From positions 1 to 32,840 of the IMG/VR virus record IMGVR_UViG_3300031539_000171: 32,840 nt of DNA; one strand, 5' to 3'. The notes under the pieces were generated by a model, which worked only from the letters and a program-made list of their open reading frames with translations, did not search any database and had not been told where the DNA came from. Position 1 is the stretch's first letter. Every line of letters begins with the position of its first letter. Shown here piece by piece: positions 20,541 to 28,971 of the stretch. The translations under genes and the position numbers were made by a program. This stretch comes from a virus.

Positions 20541-21650
20541 TTAACCTATTTCATCTTTACTTGCCTTTTCATAATACTGTTTATTCAATACCTTTAATCT
20601 TACTAATACTTCCATTTGATGTTGAAGATCATCGATACTCATTTCAAGCAATGCTAAAATATCTTTAATATCGACACCTTCCATTACCTGCGAAAGTTCT
20701 TCTTCTAATTTCATCATCTCTCCAACAGTTTGGATTTGCTTATATTTGCAATTTTCTAAGAGATCTACGAACTTTGTAAGATTAAAAAGATGGATGTGTT
20801 TATCCGGGACAATAATATCCGAATAATTATTATTAAATACTTTAACTGTTTGATCTAACGTAAGATCTAAAATATCTTCCAATCTAACTTTTTGGAATAT
20901 AGGAGAAAAAGCATTTTCTGTAAATTTTGTTCTATTTGTTTTTGGATTAAAATAATAAACCCCTTTTGAATTTCCTATGTCAGATCTTTTTGTAGAATAA
21001 GGAGAACCAATATAAGTGTATTGTTGATATTCTTGTCTTTTATGAATATGTCCAGAGAATAATCTTTTAATTCCTTTTATGTTTGTTAAATTAGCACCTT
21101 TGTGAATATGTCTTCCATTATCATATTTAAATCCTGCAATATTAGTATGAGCAAATACATAATTAAAATCATTTTGCTTAACATATTCTTCTTCTAATTT
21201 TTCATCACCTACCCAAGGTAAAATAAGAATCTTAGAAATTTCATTTGAAATCACTACAGGTTTTTCAAAAATATGAACGTTTGGAATATATCTGAATGCT
21301 GATATTGAATTAACATCGGTATCATATTTCTTATAAATATCATGATTTCCAGTAAGAAAATAAACAGGGAGTATTAAGGAAAGCTCCATTACAATATCAA
21401 TGGAAGTATTCATTACATAAATATCAAGTAACTGTCTATTGTCGAACCAGTCACCTAGAATAAACAAAATATCTCCTTCTTGATAATTTTCTTTTAAATA
21501 AGGAATGTAGAAATCTTTAAAAAAACTTTGATGGTTTTGTAACCATTCTAGTGAATTTGCTCTAACCCCAAAGTGTAAATCTGAAATAAGGAATATATTG
21601 TTGTAGTTTATTTTTTCTGTATCAACTTTAAATGAACTCGGACTTGTCAT
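20541..21650 (-). CDS. 47: Recombination endonuclease subunit gp47 (Mre11/SbcD-like)
   Basis: This is the nuclease subunit that works with gp46. An in-frame TTG at 21677 would add nine residues, but the ATG at 21650 (MTSPSSFKVD) is preferred, giving 369 aa (T4 gp47 is 339). The calcineurin-like metal motifs are complete: SDLHFG (D24, H26), GDWFDNR (D67), GNHD (102-104), FAHTN (H168) and GHIHKR (H201, H203). The C-terminal cap is helical. A terminator just upstream (21675-21709) insulates it from the previous gene, so it probably starts its own transcript. Confidence 0.93.
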   Translation of the reverse strand: MTSPSSFKVDTEKINYNNIFLISDLHFGVRANSLEWLQNHQSFFKDFYIPYLKENYQEGDILFILGDWFDNRQLLDIYVMNTSIDIVMELSLILPVYFLTGNHDIYKKYDTDVNSISAFRYIPNVHIFEKPVVISNEISKILILPWVGDEKLEEEYVKQNDFNYVFAHTNIAGFKYDNGRHIHKGANLTNIKGIKRLFSGHIHKRQEYQQYTYIGSPYSTKRSDIGNSKGVYYFNPKTNRTKFTENAFSPIFQKVRLEDILDLTLDQTVKVFNNNYSDIIVPDKHIHLFNLTKFVDLLENCKYKQIQTVGEMMKLEEELSQVMEGVDIKDILALLEMSIDDLQHQMEVLVRLKVLNKQYYEKASKDEIG

Positions 21651-21674
21651 ATAATAGTTTTTTATATTATAATT

Positions 21675-21709
21675 CAAAAATCCTCTAAAGTTTTATCCTC
21701 AGAGGATTT
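21675..21709 (-). terminator. Intrinsic terminator upstream of gp47
   Basis: On the minus strand AAATCCTCT and AGAGGATTT (plus 21678-21686, 21701-21709) form a 9-bp stem, followed by TTTTTG. It ends the transcript carrying the 60-aa gene. Confidence 0.8.
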
Positions 21710-21730
21710 CGAGATTTTCTTAACAGGACT

Positions 21731-21913
21731 TTAAATATCTCTGCCTTCTTCTTTATGATAATAATAACGAGATATTCCTTGTAATTCTTCTTTAGCCTCT
21801 TCAGATTCTGCTTCATCGACCATTTTATCTACCAAATAATGATCGATATAATGAGTTTTTCTTGCTTTGTCGATAAGATCTTGATCGTGTTGAGAATATT
21901 CTTTATTGACCAT
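21731..21913 (-). CDS. Hypothetical acidic protein (60 aa)
   Basis: A small helical protein (MVNKEYSQHDQDLIDKARKT...KEEGRDI) rich in Glu, Asp, Tyr and His. It is the last gene before the terminator at 21675-21709. A leader related to, but not matching, the late motif (AATAAAATAAAA) precedes the ATG. No family is recognised. Confidence 0.6.
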   Translation of the reverse strand: MVNKEYSQHDQDLIDKARKTHYIDHYLVDKMVDEAESEEAKEELQGISRYYYHKEEGRDI

Positions 21914-21943
21914 TTTTGCTCTCGTAATATAGATTTTATTTTA

Positions 21944-22414
21944 TTAAAATAACCTCTTTGTTTTTATCTTATGTTTTAAACTATACTTTTCATTTAGTTC
22001 CTTTAATAAATTTTCTTTATCAGAAACTCGAATTTCATTATATAATTGGTCGTAATTAATTTGGAAGAATTCGGCAAACCCAATAAAAAATTCCATTGAG
22101 CTAAATGATTTAACTTTTACTACTTTTTCTTTAAAATAGTAATACATTTTAATCATATCATTTTTGTCAACTCTTTTTGGAACTTTATATTTTTCATAAA
22201 AAGGAGAATCTTTAAAAATATCATAAATTGTATCATTTAAAAGTTGCATAGTTCTATGCTCTATTACATCTCCTAATTGATCTTCATATAAATGTGATAC
22301 TCTATTGTCTACTTTAATGGATCCTGAAAATTCCTCGTAATTTAATTCTCCAGAATTAAAAGAATTATTGATAATTTTATCTTCTTTCATATTGTTTTCT
22401 TTTATAAAGTCCAT
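21944..22414 (-). CDS. Hypothetical protein behind the replicative helicase
   Basis: The N-terminal ~45 residues of this 156-aa protein are polar and probably disordered. The rest is helical, with a basic and aromatic core (KVPKRVDKNDMIKMYYYFKE, then SMEFFIGFAEFFQINYDQLY) and a basic C terminus (KHKIKTKRLF). It lies directly downstream of the gp41-like helicase, so a helicase accessory or loading role is conceivable, but I see no motif of T4 gp59 or DnaC. Not recognised. Confidence 0.65.
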   Translation of the reverse strand: MDFIKENNMKEDKIINNSFNSGELNYEEFSGSIKVDNRVSHLYEDQLGDVIEHRTMQLLNDTIYDIFKDSPFYEKYKVPKRVDKNDMIKMYYYFKEKVVKVKSFSSMEFFIGFAEFFQINYDQLYNEIRVSDKENLLKELNEKYSLKHKIKTKRLF

Positions 22415-22452
22415 TAAGTCAAGATTAATTTTATTTCTATTTATTATAGAAC

Positions 22453-23943
22453 TTAAAACAAATCGTGACCAGTTATTTTTGGATCTCCTTCATTTTTATT
22501 TTCTTTCAGTTCAGATAATGTAGGGGAAGGGTTTTCCGTCGTCATTACCGATCCAACAAATGCTTCCGGCGATCCCATTCTACCTCCTCTTGGACCTCTA
22601 TGCCCAGGAGGATGAACAACATTATTAATAATAAAGTCCATATCTTGAATTGGGGAATTTTTATCTTCTTCAATTCTTGCATATTTCCATTCTATTGTAT
22701 ACCTCTTTTTTGTATTTTCTAATCCGGCTACTCGGTTGGCAAGACATTTTAAATAATACTCACCCCTTGCTTTCATTTCAGCATTTGTAATGATACCAAA
22801 TAATACATCCACTGTATGTAATAAAGCTCCTGATTCTGCAATTTGCGTGATATTTAAATCATTACTTTCCCAACCACCTCTATTTGTTTGAGTTGCTGTG
22901 ATAACTGCCCATTTTTCTTCCATTGCCATCGCCCTTAAATCTTCGGCAATTTGCTTGATTTTCATGTAAGTATTTTCGGTATTAGGATTTCTCCAGTTTT
23001 TCATAATGTTAATGTAGTCAACAAAAACATTATCAAACTTAATTCCTAAAACTTCTTCAGCTTTTTTCAAATAAGTTCTTAGATCATTAACTGAACATGT
23101 TGATGCTCCGAATTCTTTGGTATGTAAAATTCCTAAAGGAATAATTGATGATTGTCGTGCATTAGCTATTTTTGTTTTTAATTTATCTTGATCTTTAGCC
23201 CACTCCTCATAATTATCTAATGGAATTGTGAACATGTTAGCTCCAATTCTCATATTGATAATTTCTTCTTGCAATTCAAATGAAACATACGCTGTGTTAT
23301 GTCCCGTTTGAACTGATTTTAATGCTAAATTACCAAGCCATGTTGATTTACCGGCTTTTGGGCCGGATAAAAATGCAATAAGAGATCCTTTCCACCATCC
23401 ACCTTTAAGACATCTATCAATATAGTCATATCCTGTTGGGGTTCTTGCTAATCTAGTTTGAAGGTGAGCAGTTGGATCAAAGAAATCAGATCCAATATTG
23501 AATCCAAAATCTATTGCTGTTTCACTGGAAAGCATGTGTCTTATTTTCTCAACAACCTCACTTGCATTTTCTGCATTTACATTAGTTGTTCTCATAAACG
23601 CAATGGCTTTCCTCATTACGTTATCTAAATTTCTTACTTGAATCCAAGGTGATATATTGTTTTCTAGCCATTCTTCACCATATTGGCCTAAAAGAGCTTT
23701 AGTGTTATATAAACCCTCTAATTGCTCTTCACTATATTTTTCACCAAGTCCCTTGACACGAATAAGTGCCACCATTTGTTCTTTAGTTGGCGGTTCCTTA
23801 TATTTAAGTGCATGTTCCTTTGCTATATCAAATAATTCTCTTAACTCCTGATTCTGAAAAAATTCCGATTTTGTTACATGTAGAAATATTTGATTGTCAA
23901 GTATGTAATGAAAAAATATTTGCTCTTGATACGCGTTATTCAT
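22453..23943 (-). CDS. 41: Replicative DNA helicase, T4 gp41 / DnaB-like
   Basis: A hexameric 5'-3' helicase unwinding DNA ahead of the polymerase. The 496-aa protein has an N-terminal helical domain (1-~140) and a RecA-fold motor: TGYDYIDRCLKGGWWKGSL, Walker A GPKAGKST (194-201), the H1a-type AYVSFEL strand, Walker B NVFVDYINIM and ITATQTNRGG (sensor Q). It ends with a Gly/Pro/Arg-rich flexible tail (PPGHRGPRGGRMGSP) and a terminal GHDLF. The order uvsX - small genes - 41 mirrors uvsX-40-41 in T4. No gp61-type primase is in the window. Confidence 0.93.
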   Translation of the reverse strand: MNNAYQEQIFFHYILDNQIFLHVTKSEFFQNQELRELFDIAKEHALKYKEPPTKEQMVALIRVKGLGEKYSEEQLEGLYNTKALLGQYGEEWLENNISPWIQVRNLDNVMRKAIAFMRTTNVNAENASEVVEKIRHMLSSETAIDFGFNIGSDFFDPTAHLQTRLARTPTGYDYIDRCLKGGWWKGSLIAFLSGPKAGKSTWLGNLALKSVQTGHNTAYVSFELQEEIINMRIGANMFTIPLDNYEEWAKDQDKLKTKIANARQSSIIPLGILHTKEFGASTCSVNDLRTYLKKAEEVLGIKFDNVFVDYINIMKNWRNPNTENTYMKIKQIAEDLRAMAMEEKWAVITATQTNRGGWESNDLNITQIAESGALLHTVDVLFGIITNAEMKARGEYYLKCLANRVAGLENTKKRYTIEWKYARIEEDKNSPIQDMDFIINNVVHPPGHRGPRGGRMGSPEAFVGSVMTTENPSPTLSELKENKNEGDPKITGHDLF

Positions 23944-23947
23944 AATA

Positions 23948-24220
23948 CTACTCCCATAAATGTTTAAGAACCTTATATGAAGTGTATTTTAGTTTTTCGA
24001 TATATCCCATTTTTTCAAGTTTGGCTAAATCATCTAATAAATCTGAATTTATCCTTACTCTTGTAAATAATGCGACTTCTCTTTTTAAAAATTCACCGTC
24101 GTATCTCTTTGTGTTATCCAAATATTGAACTATCTCAAAAAGCAAATCCTCATATATAGGATCATCAATAATACCTATGAGGTTTTTCATTTTGACATTT
24201 TTCTTATTAATTGGCTTCAT
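23948..24220 (-). CDS. Small protein, possibly winged-helix-like, between uvsX and 41
   Basis: The 90-aa protein has a basic N terminus, then helices with LLFEIVQYLDNTKRYDGEFL, VALFTRVRINSDLLDDLAKL and EKMGYIEKLKYTSYKVLKHL. The helix - helix - 'GYI...YKV' hairpin order resembles a winged helix, but this is weak. It is 4 nt ahead of the helicase start. A terminator (24244-24274) upstream separates it from the uvsX transcript. In T4 the gp40 gene occupies this place; I see no similarity. Confidence 0.65.
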   Translation of the reverse strand: MKPINKKNVKMKNLIGIIDDPIYEDLLFEIVQYLDNTKRYDGEFLKREVALFTRVRINSDLLDDLAKLEKMGYIEKLKYTSYKVLKHLWE

Positions 24221-24243
24221 AAAGGTTTTATTTTTATAATACG

Positions 24244-24274
24244 AAAAAGGACCTAAGTTTTCTTAGGCCCTTTT
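24244..24274 (-). terminator. Intrinsic terminator after the uvsX transcript
   Basis: On the minus strand GGGCCTAAG and CTTAGGTCC pair (plus 24249-24257 and 24262-24270, one G-U pair) with a 4-nt loop and then TTTTTCG. The single G-U pair works only in the minus-strand RNA, which fits the gene direction. Confidence 0.88.
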
Positions 24275-24282
24275 AAATTTTT

Positions 24283-24543
24283 TTAAGTTATTGTAGGAAG
24301 TTTGGCCGGACCTGGAGAAGTGTCAATTACAACTGTAGGCATCGGAATTCCTTTTTTATCAAAACCCTCTTTAATTCTTTGATAAAGCTCTTTTTGATTT
24401 CTATTCCATCGTTCAACATCTTTTGGATTTCCAGGATCAAACTTAACAATATCTTGTGCAATTGTTTTTGCCCCCAAATGTTTTACTTTTGGCAACAATA
24501 CCGAAGAGGTCCTTTTTGTTTTTAACTTATGAGTCTTTTTCAT
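24283..24543 (-). CDS. Hypothetical basic protein (86 aa) behind uvsX
   Basis: The N terminus is very basic (MKKTHKLKTKRTSSVLLPKV), followed by a helical middle (VERWNRNQKELYQRIKEGF) and a Pro-rich C terminus (VVIDTSPGPAKLPT). It starts 3 nt after the uvsX stop and ends just before a terminator, so it is co-expressed with uvsX. Single-strand or recombinase accessory roles such as UvsY are conceivable by position only; I do not recognise it. Confidence 0.65.
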   Translation of the reverse strand: MKKTHKLKTKRTSSVLLPKVKHLGAKTIAQDIVKFDPGNPKDVERWNRNQKELYQRIKEGFDKKGIPMPTVVIDTSPGPAKLPTIT

Positions 24544-24546
24544 AAT

Positions 24547-25905
24547 TTAGGCTTCGCTATCATCCATTTCTGCTTCATCTACTAAATCTGCTGTTACATC
24601 GGCTAAATCTTCTAATGATTCAATTGAAGGAAGCATAAATGTTGGTTTAACTATATTTTCATCTAATTGCTCTATTACATCTTCTGTAAATACCTTATCA
24701 GTATAAAGATCATCTAATGGAACTTCACCTCCTAAATGTTTACAAACTAAAGTTCTTGCTGTATCTTTTGGCAAAGCATATTTAGTTACTTTTTCTTTAA
24801 TATAATTATCACCATCTTTAACAATAACTTTCTTTTGTTCTTCTTCTGATAATTTTCTAAATGCAGCAGGTGATAATTTAATTTCTTCTATTGCTTCAAA
24901 CTCAAAACAAGTTAATTGCTCATCTTCTGATAATTTTGCCCAATCTTTTAGTGTTAAACACTTCCCTCTAAGAATTCCACAATTTTCCCATGAGATAAAT
25001 TTCTCTAATCCAACATAAGGATTAGGTTTCTTATAAAATGGAATATGAATTTGAACTTTTATTGGCCTCGCAAACCTTTGTTTAATTGGGTTAACAGTTA
25101 CCACAACACCAATTTTTGTGTGTTCGTCTAATCCTTGTTTCTTTACATGTTCAGAAGAATCTTTGTCTGTTAACTTAGATATTGTTAACATTGCAATAAT
25201 AGAAGAATTGTAAAGAATTCCACCACCTCCAGATACAGTTTTTGATGGAAAGAATGAGCCAATTGATTCATAAACATGGTTACAAATAATAAATGGAACT
25301 GCATTCTTAGCAAAATCATTTCCAACAACTCTAAAGGTTCTCCTAATAGCTTGTTGCTTAGTCATATCCCTTTTTCCAGAACCGGAAGTTGTATCTTCTT
25401 TTTCTTTTGTTGATGAAAGGTTTCCAAGAGAATCAAGAACTACCATTACTTTTGGTGGTGTTTGTCCTTTTTCTCTCATTGAATAAAGAGTTTCATTTAA
25501 CTTAGCAGTTAATGTAGCAAACTCTTCTACTGTAGAAATATTTTCAATACGAACTCTTTTAGTATCTACTCCTAATCTTTTTACAAATTCAATATCGATA
25601 GCTCCTTCTGAATCATAATAGATTATATTATAACCCATTTCTTGAGCATTTCTTACAATGCTTAAAGCTAAATAAGTTTTTCCCGTTCCTTGTTCTCCAG
25701 CAAATGTTAAAGATCTTCTATTAGGCATTCCACCTCTTAATGATCCTGATAATGCAGCATTTAAAATATATGACCCAGTTGGAATAAATTCATCTATTTT
25801 TGCATATACACTATCTTCTAATATTTCACCATCTGATATTTTGCTTAAGGCATCATTCAATTCTGAGAAACTAGCTTGTTTTCTTTCTCCTGTTTTCTTC
25901 GCCAT
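24547..25905 (-). CDS. uvsX: UvsX, RecA-like recombinase
   Basis: It forms filaments on single-stranded DNA and drives strand exchange for recombination-dependent replication. The 452-aa protein is longer than T4 UvsX (391). SLTFAGEQGTGKTYLALSIV holds Walker A GEQGTGKT (70-77). IIYYDSEGAID is the catalytic-Glu strand, MVVLDSLGNLSS is Walker B, and FIICNHVYESIG is the sensor. VSGGGGILYNSSIIAM is the L2-like loop. The extra C-terminal length is acidic and helical (LEDLADVTADLVDEAEMDDS). It lies in front of the helicase block. Confidence 0.94.
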   Translation of the reverse strand: MAKKTGERKQASFSELNDALSKISDGEILEDSVYAKIDEFIPTGSYILNAALSGSLRGGMPNRRSLTFAGEQGTGKTYLALSIVRNAQEMGYNIIYYDSEGAIDIEFVKRLGVDTKRVRIENISTVEEFATLTAKLNETLYSMREKGQTPPKVMVVLDSLGNLSSTKEKEDTTSGSGKRDMTKQQAIRRTFRVVGNDFAKNAVPFIICNHVYESIGSFFPSKTVSGGGGILYNSSIIAMLTISKLTDKDSSEHVKKQGLDEHTKIGVVVTVNPIKQRFARPIKVQIHIPFYKKPNPYVGLEKFISWENCGILRGKCLTLKDWAKLSEDEQLTCFEFEAIEEIKLSPAAFRKLSEEEQKKVIVKDGDNYIKEKVTKYALPKDTARTLVCKHLGGEVPLDDLYTDKVFTEDVIEQLDENIVKPTFMLPSIESLEDLADVTADLVDEAEMDDSEA

Positions 25906-25945
25906 TTTTACATAGTATTTTAGTTATTATTTATATGCGGCGAGG

Positions 25946-25973
25946 GCTAAAAGTTTCCTATTCTAGGAACTTT
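25946..25973 (-). terminator. Hairpin at the end of the Nudix gene
   Basis: On the minus strand AAAGTTCCTA and TAGGAAACTTT pair with one bulge around GAA (plus 25950-25960 and 25964-25973), followed by a short T-run. The stop codon TAG is inside the stem. A weak or partial terminator. Confidence 0.45.
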
Positions 25974-26407
25974 AATAATGGTTTGAAGCGACCAAAAATT
26001 CTTCGTTTAGCCTCACTGAGTTGTAAGAATCCGGCCCAATCCACTTCATCATATTGTAATTTGAAATCCCCGGGGCTTATTAGCTTTGGAGGGAATGCTA
26101 CGAAATAATAAACTTTTTTATAGATATTTCCTTTTTCATCTGTATAATTAATGACACCATCTAGTTGTCTATCAATATGTTTCTTTTTTATTTTAATTCC
26201 ACATTCTTCTTCAGTTTCTCTAATGGCAGCATCTAATAAATCTTCTTTTTTATCTGTACCACCTTTTGGAATAGAATAAGTTCCCCACCAAGGAGAATTA
26301 GTAGGATGAACTAACAACATTTTATTATCTTGAATCACTACAATACCTGCAGAAATTTTCACACCATTCGTATCTTTCCATTCGTTTAAAGATTCTGGAA
26401 CTTTCAT
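25958..26407 (-). CDS. Nudix hydrolase with ESLNE N terminus
   Basis: It hydrolyses a nucleoside diphosphate linked to another moiety. In this 149-aa protein the Nudix box is complete: G49-x5-E55-x7-R63-E64-T-x-E67-E68-x-G70-I. The first nine residues are MKVPESLNE, sharing ESLNE with three neighbouring putative internal proteins. An exact late-type motif (26416-26429) lies 8 nt from the ATG. Together these suggest a late, possibly packaged enzyme. Substrates (oxidised dNTP, ADP-ribose, dinucleoside polyphosphate, RNA cap) cannot be told from the sequence. Confidence 0.9.
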   Translation of the reverse strand: MKVPESLNEWKDTNGVKISAGIVVIQDNKMLLVHPTNSPWWGTYSIPKGGTDKKEDLLDAAIRETEEECGIKIKKKHIDRQLDGVINYTDEKGNIYKKVYYFVAFPPKLISPGDFKLQYDEVDWAGFLQLSEAKRRIFGRFKPLLKFLE

Positions 26408-26415
26408 TTAAGGAA

Positions 26416-26429
26416 TTTATTTTATTTAT
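26416..26429 (-). promoter_or_regulatory. Late-promoter-like motif before the Nudix gene
   Basis: An exact ATAAATAAAATAAA, 8 nt from the ATG at 26407, just after the phosphoesterase terminator. Confidence 0.5.
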
Positions 26430-26432
26430 CCC

Positions 26433-26468
26433 AATAAAAAAGGGAGTAACTTATAAGCTGCTCCCTTT
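26433..26468 (-). terminator. Intrinsic terminator overlapping the phosphoesterase stop
   Basis: On the minus strand AAAGGGAG and CTCCCTTT (plus 26439-26446 and 26461-26468) form an 8-bp stem followed by a TTTTTTATT run. The last codons and the stop TAA lie within the hairpin. Confidence 0.8.
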
Positions 26469-27161
26469 ATCAATTCCTCTGTTCCATTCTAAGACGTTTT
26501 CATCCCATAATGGTTTGTCTACCATTATTTCACATATCTGATAAAGATTAAGTGGTCTCCACATATTAACTGGATTATCAATACCAACATCATGTGATCT
26601 ACCAACTCCTGGGTTTCTACCGTGAACGTGACCAAATAAGTGCCATGATCCATGTATTCTCCTATTCCATGATAGCATCGGATAGTGACAAAGCACTATG
26701 TGAATATTTATTCCATTGGCTTTATTACCATAAGAGAAGTCTTTTAATTGTGTAATTTCAGCAAACCTTGTAGAATGTAAAATGTTTTTATCATGGTTTC
26801 CAACGATAAGAGTCTTGTTTCCATTTAACCTATCAAGGAATTTATCACTAGCAATTTTATTAGCCATTGTTACATCACCTAGAATGTAAAGCCTATCTCT
26901 TTTTCCAACTGTGCTATTGATAACATCTCTTACTATCCATTCATCATTAGCAATGTTTATAAGTCTTTTATATTCTGGATCTGATACATCTTTTACTTTT
27001 ACATTTTCTAATTCCCTTTGAGATAAATACACAGGTCTATTGCAGATATCCACAATCTTTGGGTGTTGAGCGTGGGGATCGGCTGTAAACCAAATTGACT
27101 CCATTTCTTTTTTAATTTCTGGATTCACTTTGTCTAATATATCTCTTTTTACATCTTTCAT
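26451..27161 (-). CDS. Calcineurin-like metallophosphoesterase
   Basis: A two-metal phosphoesterase of 236 aa with a full motif set: TADPHAQH (D28, H30), LGDV (D96), GNHD (122-124), LCHYP (H159) and FGHVHG (H178, H180). Residues 35-90 form a helical insert after the first motif. The short HYP and GHVHG motifs are like small phage phosphatases and UDP-sugar or nucleotide phosphoesterases rather than Mre11. Substrate unknown. The ATG overlaps the preceding stop by 4 nt (ATGA), so it is coupled to the 84-aa gene. Confidence 0.88.
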   Translation of the reverse strand: MKDVKRDILDKVNPEIKKEMESIWFTADPHAQHPKIVDICNRPVYLSQRELENVKVKDVSDPEYKRLINIANDEWIVRDVINSTVGKRDRLYILGDVTMANKIASDKFLDRLNGNKTLIVGNHDKNILHSTRFAEITQLKDFSYGNKANGINIHIVLCHYPMLSWNRRIHGSWHLFGHVHGRNPGVGRSHDVGIDNPVNMWRPLNLYQICEIMVDKPLWDENVLEWNRGIDKGSSL

Positions 27162-27412
27162 TCTAATTTTATTCCTTGTTCTTTTTTGTAATCATTATTT
27201 GACGGGACTTCAGTAGCACTACAAATACTATCTAACTGTATTAAAACTGCATCTCGTAAATTTTTTTGGCTACACATTAATATTTCATACAAATATCTAC
27301 CTTCATCTATTGGTTTGTATAACAATATTTTTATTCTGGTATCATCAAGTGGATAATACGAGCGAATATTGTTAACATTTACTCTAAATTTATCATATAA
27401 TTTTATAAACAT
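27158..27412 (-). CDS. Hypothetical protein (84 aa)
   Basis: The N-terminal half is strand-rich (FIKLYDKFRVNVNNIRSYYP, then IKILLYKPIDEGRYLYEILM), with a helical, Lys/Glu-ending C-terminal part. It has two cysteines but no metal motif. It is packed between the 110-aa gene (1 nt gap) and the phosphoesterase (ATGA overlap), in the operon behind the polymerase fragment. Not recognised. Confidence 0.65.
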   Translation of the reverse strand: MFIKLYDKFRVNVNNIRSYYPLDDTRIKILLYKPIDEGRYLYEILMCSQKNLRDAVLIQLDSICSATEVPSNNDYKKEQGIKLE

Positions 27413-27413
27413 A

Positions 27414-27746
27414 TCATTTAATGTTTTTCATAATCTCAAATGCTTTGAATAAATCAGCTGGAGCATCATGATCAATTTCATTTTCCTCTTCATATTTCTT
27501 TAGAATTGGATAGTAATTACATGTCATGCACTTTCTACTAAAACAATCCCTATGAATCCAAGTACCTTTTTCATCCCATATATCAGAACATCCAAACTTT
27601 ACTAATTCTTTGTATTTTTCTTCATCTGCACTACCAGGAATTTGCTGGTTTGGGTATGTTAATTTTACACCTGATTTTTCTTCAACTTCTTCAATTGTTA
27701 TCCAACCCTTTTTTTGCTTCCACTTTTTCTTTTTAAATAGTCTCAT
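27414..27746 (-). CDS. Hypothetical Cys-containing protein (110 aa) behind the polymerase
   Basis: It begins with a strongly basic stretch (MRLFKKKKWKQKKGW) and continues with an acidic helix (TIEEVEEKSGVKLTYP). The segment GCSDIW...HRDCFSRKCMTC holds four cysteines and a histidine, enough for a zinc site. The ATG shares one base with the polymerase stop (TAATG), so translation is coupled. A DNA-binding or polymerase accessory role is possible from context only. Confidence 0.65.
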   Translation of the reverse strand: MRLFKKKKWKQKKGWITIEEVEEKSGVKLTYPNQQIPGSADEEKYKELVKFGCSDIWDEKGTWIHRDCFSRKCMTCNYYPILKKYEEENEIDHDAPADLFKAFEIMKNIK

Positions 27747-28921
27747 TAGAATAAACTTTTTGCATAGATTAAATTTCCTGGAACTGGATTAAATCCAGCA
27801 GAGGTCATAAATCTATTAAATGGTTCTATAATAACTTTTTCAAACTGCAAATCATAATCAACTTCTGGTGCTATTTCAAATGGATAATCACCCGGTAAGA
27901 ATCCAAAAACTTCTAGATCACTTTTTGCATAATAATGCTTTATTTTATCACCTGTTCTGATTAGATTATACTTTGTCTTCCATTTTGTATTTAACATTGT
28001 ATGATTATAAACAGAAGCAGCCCTTACATTTATTGGGCATTTAGGTGCTAATCTAATTTCATTTCTATCTTCTAAAACATATTTTTCATAATCACCAATT
28101 GAAACTGTTTTAGATATTTCATTTGGTTCTTGCATTACAAATTGCTTTTTATATTCTTTTAACAATTTTACTACATCCGCATATTCAATCTTTTTGCCTT
28201 TTGCAAATAAATGGTTTAATAATTCTTTAAGAACTCTTCTTGAAAATGGTGGTGTTGATCCTTGAACTACTTCAACACCAACAGGAACAATTTTTTGTTG
28301 AGGTTTAAAATAAATTCCTGGATCTTTCCATGCCAAGTCTAAAATATATTTCTTCTTGGCAACCATTAATGATGAATATGAAATTTTCTCTAATTCTAAA
28401 TCTTGAAGATTTTTAGTATTATATTTCTTAGCATATTCATCAAATTTAAGTTTGATATATCCTTCTAATCTTAATTTTTTAATTTTAAGAATTAATTCTC
28501 TTGGATCACCTTTCCAATCACAAGATTCTAAAACAGGTCCAAGTGTTATATATGTAGAGTCAGTATCATTATAAATTACAATTGTTTTTGCTAGGATTTT
28601 GTTTACAAATTTTAATCCAAGTGCCTCATGCAATTTTTTATCAAGATGCCATTTATTTAAGAAATAATCATCTAAAAAATCATTAGAATACTTAATCATA
28701 TCTTGACCCTGCAAAGTAACAGCCTCTGCAAGTGCAACATTATAACACTCAAACCACGGTGATCCTACTCCACCATAAATAGAGTTAATAAAAATTTTAA
28801 TGGATTGTTCAAGATTAAAATATTCTTCTTTTAAAAGCTTTAATCTTTCTATTTCCTTATCAATTTCTTCTACAGAACATGTAGTTGGATCAATATTAGT
28901 TAATTCAAACTCAAAACTCAT
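27746..28921 (-). CDS. 43: DNA polymerase family B, C-terminal fragment of a split T4 gp43-type enzyme
   Basis: This 391-aa ORF has its own ATG and lacks the 3'-5' exonuclease and palm motif A. It starts with a helix (EEIDKEIERLKLLKEEYFNL) in the fingers. Motif B follows (KIFINSIYGGVGSPWFECYN, ~42-61), then motif C YNDTDS (117-122), the KKKY primer-contact motif (189-192) and the thumb. It ends LIYAKSLF, similar in place to the SLDFLF clamp-binding tail of T4 gp43. The missing half is not in the window, since upstream lie a 59-aa ORF and phoH. Split gp43 genes are known from some T4-like phages. Two polypeptides must assemble for activity. Confidence 0.88.
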   Translation of the reverse strand: MSFEFELTNIDPTTCSVEEIDKEIERLKLLKEEYFNLEQSIKIFINSIYGGVGSPWFECYNVALAEAVTLQGQDMIKYSNDFLDDYFLNKWHLDKKLHEALGLKFVNKILAKTIVIYNDTDSTYITLGPVLESCDWKGDPRELILKIKKLRLEGYIKLKFDEYAKKYNTKNLQDLELEKISYSSLMVAKKKYILDLAWKDPGIYFKPQQKIVPVGVEVVQGSTPPFSRRVLKELLNHLFAKGKKIEYADVVKLLKEYKKQFVMQEPNEISKTVSIGDYEKYVLEDRNEIRLAPKCPINVRAASVYNHTMLNTKWKTKYNLIRTGDKIKHYYAKSDLEVFGFLPGDYPFEIAPEVDYDLQFEKVIIEPFNRFMTSAGFNPVPGNLIYAKSLF

Positions 28922-28971
28922 AACATATTTTTTAAGTTCTATGAACTAATTAATTAGAAGTTTTTTAAAAT

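Noticed and set aside
21651-21677. TTG start of gp47 at 21677
   Set aside because: It lies inside the U-tract of the upstream terminator; the ATG at 21650 has a better place and normal start codon.
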